Source: Dehalococcoidia bacterium
Lineage (GTDB): Bacteria > Chloroflexota > Dehalococcoidia > Lucifugimonadales > GCA-002694895
Direction: 5' to 3'
DNA length: 64,000 nt
NCBI GenBank assembly: GCA_029936815.1
Contig: JAPYRX010000001.1
Span: 68,256 to 132,255 of the forward strand
Positions 56,368-64,000 of the stretch are shown in pieces. Below the pieces are notes generated by a model, which had not been told where the DNA came from, did no database searches, and worked only from the letters and a program-made list of their open reading frames with translations. Position 1 is the first letter of the stretch. Each line of letters opens with the position of its first letter. A program made the position numbers and the translations under genes.

Positions 56368-57597
56368 ACTTAAATCATACTGATAATTTCTTATTGATTT
56401 ATAAATAAACCAAAAAAGAATAGTTACAATAAAAGATATTGCTCCGCCTAAAAGCATCGTACTTCCTGCCCCAATAATAGCGGACATTACTCCAACTTCA
56501 AAATGCCCTATATGATTGGCTCCCATTGCAGAAAAACTGTGAGCACTACTAGCCCTCCCCAACATTTTATCAGGGGTAGTTAGCTGAACAATAGCTTGCC
56601 TCATAACCATTGAAACTCCATCTGTTAGTCCCAAGCACATAACTATAACTAACCCAAGCCACAAGTTATTGCTTAACCCAAAAAACATTAAAAACAACGA
56701 ATAAAATAACGTAGCAATTAATACTATTTTTCCTTTATGTTTAATTTTAGAAGTAAACATTACAATGCTTGCGCCTACAATCGTTCCTATAGAGTTTGAA
56801 GCATTCAACAATCCTGTACCATCTACTCCTCTTGAATATAATTCTTTTGAAAAAACAGGAAACAAATTTCGATAAAAACTAAAGATAGTTACAAACACAT
56901 CTAGCAAATATAGCCCCGGGAGAATTGGGTGAGTCAGAACAAATCTATAACCATCTTTTATTGAAGCCCATGGGCTTATTTTTTCCTGTTTTGATTTACC
57001 GCTTACTTTAATCATTAAAGGAGACACCACACTTATAAATCCAAAAAAAGAAGCCACATAAAAGGCTCCCGCAGGGCCTAGGTATTCAAATGATTTCCAA
57101 AAAATTAAAGGTGATAAAATAGAAAAAACCTGAAAAGAAGCAGAGCTTAAACTAATAGCTTCTGTAATATATGCTTTCGGAATAACTCGGGGTAACATTG
57201 CTGGTCTGCTTGAGTTGCCAAGCATTGTAGTAACACCGGTAACCGTTATAACAAAAAAAACATGCCAAGGAGTTAGTTTTCCTGATTGGGCAACAACCGC
57301 CAACATAAATAACATAACAAAAGAAACCAATTGTGTGTATATCATTAATTTCTTTCTATCAGAAGAATCTGCCAAAACTCCTCCAAATAAAACTACAGGC
57401 ATTTGAATTAATTGAGCAAGCCCCAGCAACCCGACCAAAACCGAAGAATTTGTTTGGTTATACAGCCACTGCGTAGAAATCAGTATTTTCATAGACATAG
57501 TAATTCCAGAGGTAATTCCACTCAACCACAAAAAGGTAAAATCTTTATACTGAAAAGGGATTAACACTTTTGATAAAGAAGACGAGTTATTGCTCAT
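56356..57597 (-). CDS. MFS transporter (EntS/MFS_3-like)
   Basis: 413 residues with 11-12 hydrophobic helices. FQYKDFTFLWLSGITSGITMSMKILISTQWLYN at the start and GVLADSSDRKKLMIYTQLVSF (helix 2-3 loop motif G-x-x-A-D-x-x-D-R-K) are characteristic of the MFS_3/enterobactin-exporter-like branch; also RQAIVQLTTPDKMLGRASSAHSF. These are usually exporters of siderophores, drugs or macrolides; the substrate is not known. It overlaps the end of mscS by four bases (ATGA), so the two are coupled. Confidence 0.82.
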   Translation of the reverse strand: MSNNSSSLSKVLIPFQYKDFTFLWLSGITSGITMSMKILISTQWLYNQTNSSVLVGLLGLAQLIQMPVVLFGGVLADSSDRKKLMIYTQLVSFVMLFMLAVVAQSGKLTPWHVFFVITVTGVTTMLGNSSRPAMLPRVIPKAYITEAISLSSASFQVFSILSPLIFWKSFEYLGPAGAFYVASFFGFISVVSPLMIKVSGKSKQEKISPWASIKDGYRFVLTHPILPGLYLLDVFVTIFSFYRNLFPVFSKELYSRGVDGTGLLNASNSIGTIVGASIVMFTSKIKHKGKIVLIATLFYSLFLMFFGLSNNLWLGLVIVMCLGLTDGVSMVMRQAIVQLTTPDKMLGRASSAHSFSAMGANHIGHFEVGVMSAIIGAGSTMLLGGAISFIVTILFWFIYKSIRNYQYDLSLKS

Positions 57598-58670
57598 TTG
57601 TCATTAATAATTCTTCTTGTCGGGTAATTAATAGTTATTTTTTTGATGTTAAAATTTTTGTGAATTACTTTTATGATCTCGCTTTTTAATTGAAACGAAG
57701 CAGGCCAATCTTTAGCTTGCATAAAAACCCAAAAATTAATATTTGAATCTCCAAACTCAGAAAAGCCAAATCGTGGCTCTGTATTTTCAGCAACGTATTT
57801 TGAGGTTTTTAAAAGTTGGTTTAAAGATTCAAAAACAATCTTTTCAACATTTTCTAAGTCTTCTTCGTAGGCAACACCAGAGGTAATTAAAATGTTTATG
57901 GCAGTTTCGGGGCTATAATAATTTGTTACAACACTCTCAGCCATTTTAGAATTGGGAATAATAACCAAGTTGTTAAACCTGTCTCTTATTTTTGTGCTCC
58001 GCCACCCTACGCTAGAAACGTATCCGGCTATTCCTCCCTCTATTTCTATAAAGTCATCCTCTTTTAGCGCCCCCTCTGTTAAAACAGAAGTTCCTGCGAA
58101 AAAATTACCCAAGGGTCTTTGTATAGCTAACGCAACCGCGATTCCTCCTATACCTAATCCAGCCAAAATAGGGCTAATAGAAAACCCAAAATAATCTAAA
58201 AGCCTAATTGCTCCAACGGAATAAATAAAAAGGGGTAAAACTCTTTTTAAGGGAGGTATTATTTTGTCGTCAAAATCAGTTTTTGTTCTTCTTGCAAACT
58301 TTTTTAAATACCAGTCAAGAAGAACATTTAAGACCCTTGCGGCACAGATTACAACAAGCAATATTCCCATAACTTCCCATGTAGCAACCAAAACATCTCT
58401 CAGCCACGTTCTGTCAGACATTGTAAGAAACGAATCTCCTGCAAAAAGATCTAAAAGAGATATTGACCAAATAACGGCAGACAAAACAAAATAAACAACA
58501 AGGGGGCCACTAGCAATGTTCCCAACTCTTTTATATAGAATGTTGTTTTTGTTTTTCTCTGATTTAAATACTGTTTTGCCTAAAACCTCCAACACAATCG
58601 CGGCAACCAAGGATGAGGCAATATAAATTAGAGAAATTAATACGCTAGCATTTAAAGATAAATCCATCAT
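57594..58670 (-). CDS. Mechanosensitive ion channel, MscS family
   Basis: 358 residues. Several N-terminal membrane helices, then the pore-lining and beta-domain region LLDYFGFSISPILAGLGIGGIAVALAIQRPLGNFFAGTSVLTEGAL, the hallmark of MscS, and VGWRSTKIRDRFNNLVIIPNSKMAESVVTNYY. It relieves hypo-osmotic pressure. It starts at 58670 on the left side of a divergent gap that may be the replication origin. By hand count the plus strand over this gene has about 158 G and 215 C. Confidence 0.9.
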   Translation of the reverse strand: MMDLSLNASVLISLIYIASSLVAAIVLEVLGKTVFKSEKNKNNILYKRVGNIASGPLVVYFVLSAVIWSISLLDLFAGDSFLTMSDRTWLRDVLVATWEVMGILLVVICAARVLNVLLDWYLKKFARRTKTDFDDKIIPPLKRVLPLFIYSVGAIRLLDYFGFSISPILAGLGIGGIAVALAIQRPLGNFFAGTSVLTEGALKEDDFIEIEGGIAGYVSSVGWRSTKIRDRFNNLVIIPNSKMAESVVTNYYSPETAINILITSGVAYEEDLENVEKIVFESLNQLLKTSKYVAENTEPRFGFSEFGDSNINFWVFMQAKDWPASFQLKSEIIKVIHKNFNIKKITINYPTRRIINDK

Positions 58671-58859
58671 ATTTTAAATTATTGTTGATAAAATTGTTGA
58701 CAACTCGTGTTTGTTTTAGTTTAGTTTATTTTTAATACAAATAATAACAACAAGAGGGTTGGTTATCCACAAGGAATGAACTTAAAAAATAAACCCATTC
58801 CCTGTTATTATATATAATTACTAACATATAAACATGATTATTATTATTATTAAAAAATT
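58671..58859. other. Candidate replication origin region (mscS/obg divergent gap)
   Basis: A 189-base divergent intergenic region. It contains a perfect DnaA box TTATCCACA (58763-58771), TGTTGATAA (58683-58691, one mismatch from the box on the other strand), TGTTGACAA (58695-58703, two mismatches) and an AT-rich tract of about 60 bases (58801-58860). Genes point away on both sides and the G/C strand bias changes here. A single perfect box is weak evidence: one also occurs by chance in ileS at 44538. Confidence 0.4.
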
Positions 58860-60026
58860 ATGATTGATAAAGCAAAACTATTAATAATATCTGGGGCTGG
58901 TGGAGACGGGTCTATTAGCGGCATTCGTAAAAAATTTGTACCTAGAGGAGGCCCTGACGGAGGAGACGGTGGAGCAGGAGGTAGGATTATTATAAAAGGA
59001 GATAAGAACTTAAGCTCACTAAAAGAAGTTTCTTTTATAAATAAAATTAAAGCTGAAAACGGGTTCCCAGGAAGCGCCAATAACAAAAGAGGAAAAAAAG
59101 GAAAAGATAAAATAATAAGACTTCCTTTAGGTACGCTTATTTACGACGCAAAGGATTCAAGTAAAAAAATACTAAGAGAAGTAACAACAGAACAAAAAAC
59201 AGTGATATTAGAAGGAGGTAAGGGAGGCAGGGGTAACTCTAAAATGGCAAATTCTGTTGTTCAATATCCACTTCTGGCAGAGAAAGGAGAAACAAACAAT
59301 AAAATTTTAATAGAATTAGATTATAGAATGAATTGTGACGTCGCAATAATAGGAAAACCAAATTGTGGAAAGTCTTTTTTTTTATCGAAGATAACAAACG
59401 CAAAACCGCTAATAGACCAGTATCCCTACACAACAACAAGAGTTGAAAAAGGAGTTATTGAAACAATAAAAAAACAGTACACAATTATTGAGGTACCAGG
59501 GATTGAAGATTCAAAAAACAATTTGGGAATAAAAAATTTAAAACACATAAAAAGGGCGAAGGTGTTAATTTTTATCAAAAGCGAGGACGATGACAAGACC
59601 ATTCGTGTGATAAACAACGTAGACAAAGATTTGTTAAAAGAAAAAGAAATGATAATAATCAACTCGTTTCATTATAAAGAACCAGGGGGTAATAATTTCA
59701 AAGGAACAGAAATAGAAGAAATAAAAAAAGAAATAGAAAGGAAAGTCAACGTTGTGCCCGAAAAGACTGAAGAAATCGAAGGACCCCCCGAGAAGATCGT
59801 TTTTGATTTTGAAAAAGAATATGTTGAGAAAAATGGAGACGTTTTTGAAATAAAGCATCAGCAAGTAATAAGAATTGCTGAGAGAGTAAACCTAGATCAC
59901 TGGGATGTGATGGCACAGTTTATGAAAACACTTCATAATAAGGGCATATCCAAGAGGCTTTTTGAGCTGGGGATCAAGGAAGGGGACACTATAAAAATAG
60001 GAAGTGTAGAGCTTGAGTGGAGTTAA
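58860..60026 (+). CDS. obg: Obg/CgtA-family GTPase with divergent G motifs
   Basis: 388 residues. The glycine-rich Obg domain (GGDGSISGIRKKFVPRGGPD and on to residue 41, then GGKGGRGNSKMAN) and the C-terminal OCT domain (HQQVIRIAERVNL...RLFELGIKEGDTIKIGSVELEW) are clear, so this is a ribosome-associated Obg. The G domain keeps P-loop GKPNCGKS (165-172) and the Thr switch (190-193). However G3 reads EVPG instead of DxPG (211-214), the NKxD of G4 is INSFHYK (267-273), and no SA motif for G5 is seen. No Shine-Dalgarno sequence precedes the ATG. nadD overlaps the 3' end by 14 bases. Confidence 0.88.
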   Translation: MIDKAKLLIISGAGGDGSISGIRKKFVPRGGPDGGDGGAGGRIIIKGDKNLSSLKEVSFINKIKAENGFPGSANNKRGKKGKDKIIRLPLGTLIYDAKDSSKKILREVTTEQKTVILEGGKGGRGNSKMANSVVQYPLLAEKGETNNKILIELDYRMNCDVAIIGKPNCGKSFFLSKITNAKPLIDQYPYTTTRVEKGVIETIKKQYTIIEVPGIEDSKNNLGIKNLKHIKRAKVLIFIKSEDDDKTIRVINNVDKDLLKEKEMIIINSFHYKEPGGNNFKGTEIEEIKKEIERKVNVVPEKTEEIEGPPEKIVFDFEKEYVEKNGDVFEIKHQQVIRIAERVNLDHWDVMAQFMKTLHNKGISKRLFELGIKEGDTIKIGSVELEWS

Positions 60027-60597
60027 AAAAATAGGATTGTTTGGAGGAACATTTGACCCCGTTCACAAAGGGCATGAAAAAATTATTAAAAGAGCGTTTG
60101 AACAATTTTGTTTGGACAAAATATATTTAGTTGTAGCGGGCAACCCGTGGATGAAAAAAAACAAGGTTAAAGCTCTTTATAAGCACAGGAACAACATGCT
60201 GCAACTTGCATTTAAAGAAGAGAAAAGAGTTGAAATTATAATGCTAGAGCCAGAAGGAAAACCATCTTACACTTATGAAACAATTATAAAAATAGAGAGC
60301 AGGCACCCCAAAGAGCGATTGTTTCTTCTTGCCGGGGCGGATGCTTTAAAAAGTTTCGGTAAATGGAAGGAAGCGAGGAAAATATTAAAAAAAGTTGTGA
60401 TTGTGTGCGCCGATAGAGGCGGAATTGAAAGGAAAGATATAATTAAAACATTAAAAAAAATATACACAGGAACAAAAGTGGAATTTTTATCAAACATAAA
60501 AATTGACACCACTTCATCATCTTTAAGAAATAACATTAGCAGAGCTTTTTTGAGTGAAATCGTATTAAAATATATAAAAGAAAACGAGGTTTATTAA
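60013..60597 (+). CDS. nadD: Nicotinate-nucleotide adenylyltransferase
   Basis: 194 residues; transfers AMP to nicotinate mononucleotide in NAD synthesis. The nucleotidyltransferase motif GLFGGTFDPVHKGH is at the N terminus and TTSSSLR, the equivalent of ISSTxIR, near residue 170. FLLAGADALKSFGKWKEARKIL matches NadD (GxDxLxxLxxWxxxxxL). The TTG start lies inside the end of obg (14-base overlap), as in many bacteria where obg and nadD are neighbours. Length is normal. Confidence 0.93.
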   Translation: MSGVKKIGLFGGTFDPVHKGHEKIIKRAFEQFCLDKIYLVVAGNPWMKKNKVKALYKHRNNMLQLAFKEEKRVEIIMLEPEGKPSYTYETIIKIESRHPKERLFLLAGADALKSFGKWKEARKILKKVVIVCADRGGIERKDIIKTLKKIYTGTKVEFLSNIKIDTTSSSLRNNISRAFLSEIVLKYIKENEVY

Positions 60598-60599
60598 TT

Positions 60600-61151
60600 A
60601 TGGGTAGCAAATTAAAAAAACTGATAAAAATTACTGAAGAAGCAGGTGCTTTTAAAACCGGGGATTTTTTACTTTCATCAGGTAAAAAAAGTAATATATA
60701 TTTTGACGGCAGAATTATAACCTTACTTCCGGAGAGTTTAAGAATTATTAGCGAATTGATGTTTGAGATTGTTGTAGAAAATAAAATAAATATAATTGCG
60801 GGGCCTACGTTGGGGGCGGACGCAATAATTGCTGGAACTTTAATGGTTGCTGCAGAAAAAAAATACAACTTAAGAGGAGCTATAGTTAGAAAGGAAACCA
60901 AAGCACACGGAACGGAAAACCAGGTAGAAGGAAATTTTACAGAGAACGACAGGGTGTTGGTTGTTGATGATACCTGTACAACAGGAGGAAGTGTTTTGTT
61001 TGCTTCTGAAGTGCTCGAAACTCACAAGTGTAATGTTATTAAAATTATGTGTGTTGTTGACCGAGTCGAGGGTGGGAGAGAAAAAATCGAAAAAAGTGGA
61101 TATAGCTTTGATTCTTTATTGATGGTAAAAAATAAAAAGTTAGTTTTTTAG
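60600..61151 (+). CDS. pyrE: Orotate phosphoribosyltransferase
   Basis: 183 residues; makes OMP from orotate and PRPP. TGDFLLSSGKKSNIYFDGRII at the start, the catalytic loop GAIVRKETKAHGTENQVEG and the PRPP-binding motif VLVVDDTCTTGGSVL are present. It starts two bases after nadD with GAGG eight bases upstream, the third gene of the obg-nadD-pyrE unit. Its last 12 bases overlap the convergent fabF. Confidence 0.94.
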   Translation: MGSKLKKLIKITEEAGAFKTGDFLLSSGKKSNIYFDGRIITLLPESLRIISELMFEIVVENKINIIAGPTLGADAIIAGTLMVAAEKKYNLRGAIVRKETKAHGTENQVEGNFTENDRVLVVDDTCTTGGSVLFASEVLETHKCNVIKIMCVVDRVEGGREKIEKSGYSFDSLLMVKNKKLVF

Positions 61152-62387
61152 TTTTTTAAATATAATACTCGCGTTTTGCCCGCCAAACCCAAAGCTGTTA
61201 GATATTGCATAATTTATAGAAAGGTCTATAAATTTGTTTGGAATATAATCCAAATCACATTCGGGGTCAGGTGTGTCTTGGTTTATAGTGGGATGAGCTT
61301 TCTGATTGATAATTGACAATATTGTAGCAATTGCCTCAAGAGCCCCTGCACCTCCCAAAGCATGCCCAGTCATTGATTTAGTTGAGCTGATAGGGATGTT
61401 GTATGCATTTTTTTTAAAGGTTTTTTTTATAGCGTTTGTTTCGCACGCATCATTTAGAAGCGTAGACGTTCCATGGGCGTTTATATAATTTATCTCTTCA
61501 TAACTTATTCCTGCATTATTTAGAGCTCTTTCCATTGCCAATATTGCTCCCTTGTTTTCCGGATCTGGTTGAACAGGATGGTATGCGTCTGACGAAACAC
61601 CCATACCAGCAATTTCACAAAGAATATTAGCATTTCTTTTGGTTGCGTGTTTTTCAGATTCTACAACAATCATTCCTGCGCCTTCGCCCGGAACAAATCC
61701 GTCTCTTTTAGCATCAAAAGGGCGGCTTGCTTTTTTTGGGTTCTCATTGTTTGTGCTAAGAGCACGTAGCGAGCTAAATCCGCCTAATCCTAATTTACTA
61801 ATTCCAGCTTCACACCCTCCAGCTAAAACTACGTCACATAATCCGTTGTTAATCAAAAAAGCGGCGTCTCCAATAGATTGGGTGCTAGCAGTGCAAGCAG
61901 TTACCACAGTAGAGCTAAATCCTTTAAATCCATAAATCCTAGAAATATTAGCAGCAGCCATATTTGGCAATATCATTGGAATAAAGTATGGACTAACTTT
62001 CGTTTCTCCCTTTAAAACCTGTGCTCTTGCGTTTTTCTCTAATTCGGGGAACCCGCCGTTTCCGTTTCCAATAATTACAGCAGTTGAGTTTTGTTCTTCT
62101 TTGGTAAAAGAGATTTTTGCATTTTCTATTGCCAGTCCAGCTGCAGCAACAGCCATTTGTGAAAATCTTGCCATTCTCTTTAATTCTTTTACATTTATAT
62201 AAGTGGATGGATCAAAAGTGTTGACTTCCGCAGCGATCCTGGAAGGAAAGTCTGTTGGGTCGCAAAGCGTAATTGTGGCAACACCAGAAATACCACTTGT
62301 TAGATTACTCCAATAGTCTTTTAAATTTTCCCCTAAGGGAGAAATTATTCCCATACCAGTTACGACAGCTTTTTGTTTTATGTTCAT
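61140..62387 (-). CDS. fabF: Beta-ketoacyl-ACP synthase II
   Basis: 415 residues; elongating condensing enzyme of fatty acid synthesis. The Cys-His-His triad is Cys165 (VVTACTAS), His305 (NAHGTST) and His342 (TGHALGGAGA). VVTGMGIISPLGENLKDYW at the start and FGFGGQNASIIFK at the end are canonical. Neighbours are folC upstream and convergent pyrE; no other fab genes are visible, so it stands apart from a fab cluster. FabB or a secondary KAS is less likely. Confidence 0.94.
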   Translation of the reverse strand: MNIKQKAVVTGMGIISPLGENLKDYWSNLTSGISGVATITLCDPTDFPSRIAAEVNTFDPSTYINVKELKRMARFSQMAVAAAGLAIENAKISFTKEEQNSTAVIIGNGNGGFPELEKNARAQVLKGETKVSPYFIPMILPNMAAANISRIYGFKGFSSTVVTACTASTQSIGDAAFLINNGLCDVVLAGGCEAGISKLGLGGFSSLRALSTNNENPKKASRPFDAKRDGFVPGEGAGMIVVESEKHATKRNANILCEIAGMGVSSDAYHPVQPDPENKGAILAMERALNNAGISYEEINYINAHGTSTLLNDACETNAIKKTFKKNAYNIPISSTKSMTGHALGGAGALEAIATILSIINQKAHPTINQDTPDPECDLDYIPNKFIDLSINYAISNSFGFGGQNASIIFKKLKN

Positions 62388-62407
62388 ATATTAATTATAT
62401 TAATTAT

Positions 62408-63739
62408 TTAAATGTATGGATAGAGTTCAGGGGTTATGTTATTTAAATATTCTAAAGCTTCGCTTACCACACTTAAAGACCCAGTAATTAAAACTATTTT
62501 ATTATTTTGGGTTTGTGTTAATTTTATTGCATTTTCGATATTTCCTGTTTCGTAATACTCTACATTTTTTAAATTTTTGTTTTTTGTAAGAATTGATGTA
62601 GGAACAGATTTTGGGTGTCGTGATTTAACAAAGTAAATCTTGTCGGAAATTTCTGAAATTTTATTGATCATCATATTATAAGAGTGTCCATAGGTCACCC
62701 CAAAAATAATTTCATATTTATTTTGCGAGCTTAATTCTTTTAATGATTTAATTAATTGGTTTATAGAATGCGTGTTGTGTGCTCCGTCTATAAAATAAGT
62801 GTTAGATTGTTTTTTTATTATTTCTAGCCTGCCAGCCCATTTCGTTTTTTTTATACCACTTTCAATTTGATTTTTAGAAATCTCGAATCCTTGTTTAGCA
62901 AGTTCTTCTATTGCCAAAATAGAAATGCCTATGTTTTCTGTTTGGTATTTTCCTAGCATAGATGTATTTATATTATAGAAGTTTTCTTTTGTTTCAAGTT
63001 TAAAAGATTGTGTGTGCAAATCTGTTTTTCTTTCAATAATTTTAATATTTGTATCTGTTGTTAAAAGTCGAGCTCTTTTTTTGTTTGAGATTGAAGAAAT
63101 TATATTTTCTACACTTTTTGTTTGAGGAGCAGAAATAACAAGTGAGTTTTCTGATATTGCGCCAGCTTTATCTTTGGCAATTTCGTTTATAGTGCTACCT
63201 AAAATATTTTGATGATCTAAGCTAATGTTGGTAATTAGTGTGGCTATTTTATTTTTAACAAAGTTTGTTGAGTCATGAGTTCCTCCAATGCCAGCCTCAA
63301 GAATTTGAAGTGATAGATTGTTTTTTTTAAAATGTAACAAAGCCATAGTCATTAGAGTTTCAAAAAAAGAGTATCCCCCAAAGGAGTTTATTATTGAAGA
63401 ATTTGTGTGGGCGTGCAAAAAATCAAAAGATTTTATAAATTCGTCTTTTGAAATTTCTTTTAGATTAGTTTTTATTCTTTCTGTTATTCTATGTAAATGA
63501 GGTGAGGTGAACATTCCAGAAGAGTACTTTGATTCATTTAATATATTTGAAAGAAAAGAAGCAGTGCTTCCTTTGCCTTTTGTCCCCACAACATGAATTA
63601 ATGGAATCTCGCAAGACAACATCCCGGTTGATCCAAGTAAATAATTTAATCTTTCATATCTACTGATAAAGAATAATTCTCGATCGTGAGGTTTTTGTAA
63701 AATTATTTTTTTTACAATAGATTCGTATTTTGCATTCAT
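62408..63739 (-). CDS. folC: Bifunctional folylpolyglutamate/dihydrofolate synthase
   Basis: 443 residues, Mur ligase superfamily. The ATP loop HVVGTKGKGSTASFL, FTSPHLHRITERIK, LEAGIGGTHDSTNF (family: GGRLDATN) and TNISLDHQNILGSTINEIAKDKAGAI, then WAGRLEIIKKQSNTYFIDGAHN, are all in the family order. It adds glutamates to folates and may also make dihydrofolate. It begins nine bases downstream of an ABC ATPase gene end. By hand count 62401-63240 of the plus strand has about 135 G and 100 C, the reverse of mscS, also a minus-strand gene. Confidence 0.93.
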   Translation of the reverse strand: MNAKYESIVKKIILQKPHDRELFFISRYERLNYLLGSTGMLSCEIPLIHVVGTKGKGSTASFLSNILNESKYSSGMFTSPHLHRITERIKTNLKEISKDEFIKSFDFLHAHTNSSIINSFGGYSFFETLMTMALLHFKKNNLSLQILEAGIGGTHDSTNFVKNKIATLITNISLDHQNILGSTINEIAKDKAGAISENSLVISAPQTKSVENIISSISNKKRARLLTTDTNIKIIERKTDLHTQSFKLETKENFYNINTSMLGKYQTENIGISILAIEELAKQGFEISKNQIESGIKKTKWAGRLEIIKKQSNTYFIDGAHNTHSINQLIKSLKELSSQNKYEIIFGVTYGHSYNMMINKISEISDKIYFVKSRHPKSVPTSILTKNKNLKNVEYYETGNIENAIKLTQTQNNKIVLITGSLSVVSEALEYLNNITPELYPYI

Positions 63740-63748
63740 AAATATTAA

Positions 63749-64000
63749 TTAATTATATAAAACAACATTTTTATTGTTTTTTAATTTTAACACCTCAATA
63801 TTTTTTTCAAATAAATTAGTAAGGTTTTCAGTTGTAATAATTGCATTAGGGCTTCCTTGTTTGAAAATTGTTCCATGTTTTATCATTATTATTCTATTAA
63901 ATTTCCACGAAATATTTAAATCATGAGTTGATATTATTTTAGTGTCTTTGCTAGTTTGATTTTCTAATAAGAGTTTCATGATTTCTGTTTGATTATACGG
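63749..64000 (-). CDS. ABC transporter ATP-binding protein, C-terminal end (5' end outside window)
   Basis: The frame is open to the window edge (PYNQTEIMKLLLENQ...), so the ATG at 63979 is probably internal. The segment contains the H-loop STHDLNISW followed by RIIMIKHGTIFKQGSPNAIITTENLTNLFEKNIEVL. This is typical of the ends of FecE/BtuD/CbiO-type ATPases for iron-siderophore, cobalamin or cobalt import. Walker A, the signature and most of Walker B lie beyond the window. It is upstream of folC on the same strand. Confidence 0.7.
   Translation of the reverse strand, partial: PYNQTEIMKLLLENQTSKDTKIISTHDLNISWKFNRIIMIKHGTIFKQGSPNAIITTENLTNLFEKNIEVLKLKNNKNVVLYN

Overview
The window is an AT-rich, tightly packed bacterial chromosome segment with about 52 protein genes or gene ends, one tRNA, one T-box leader and one short stretch of gene debris. 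Monoderm-style lipoprotein solute-binding proteins (lipobox LGCSSD and similar), a T-box in front of ileS, many TTG starts and a strong bias to peptide, amide and acyl-CoA catabolism suggest a marine Chloroflexota of the Dehalococcoidia/SAR202 kind. This placement is inferred from gene flavour only; no 16S or marker search was possible.

Layout. 0-5.4 kb: end of an MFS permease, an amidase, an N-acyl-D-amino-acid deacylase, UppP, and a shortened glycine-betaine-binding (ProX-like) lipoprotein. 5.5-15.2 kb: two dipeptide/oligopeptide ABC loci of the same design (binding protein, hairpin terminator, dppB, dppC; no ATPase genes), separated by a delta-60-repeat lipoprotein whose signal-peptide region contains a 46-bp perfect palindrome, and a small membrane protein. 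15.2-23.5 kb: operon of S9 peptidase, GNAT and MFS; a heterodimeric ABC exporter; ruvB. 23.6-32 kb: gyrB, then pheS-pheT-moeA-winged-helix-like protein-PAC2 protein-tRNA-Pro. 32-33.75 kb: two-subunit sulfopyruvate/phosphonopyruvate decarboxylase and a scar holding 5'-truncated dppC and dapA-like fragments and a decayed copy of the 3' half of the nearby tRNA-Pro. 33.75-42.9 kb: proline iminopeptidase, gyrA, pyrG, FAH-family and C26 enzymes, rho, an MBL hydrolase. 42.9-50 kb: T-box-controlled ileS, lysS, a histidine phosphatase, dnaA. 50-58.7 kb: MDR dehydrogenase, CapA-like protein, serine hydrolase, paired acyl-CoA dehydrogenases, MFS, MscS. 58.86-64 kb: obg-nadD-pyrE forward, fabF and folC reverse, and the end of an ABC ATPase.

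How it fits together. Peptides and D-amino-acid or amide compounds are probably imported by the two Dpp systems (using ATPases coded elsewhere) and broken down by the S9 peptidase, proline iminopeptidase, C26 hydrolase, amidase and D-aminoacylase. Housekeeping genes for replication (dnaA, gyrA, gyrB, ruvB), tRNA charging and nucleotide synthesis are spread among them. All six convergent coding-gene junctions abut or overlap, so the 0.6-kb debris field at 33.1-33.75 kb stands out.

Items most worth a second look: the tRNA-Pro-bounded scar; the gap between mscS and obg, which has DnaA-box-like sites, an AT-rich tract and a switch in G/C strand bias and may be oriC although dnaA is 9 kb away inside an operon; the matching 5' hairpins and 3' terminators on both binding-protein genes; an Obg with degenerate G3/G4/G5 motifs; and the 46-bp palindrome.
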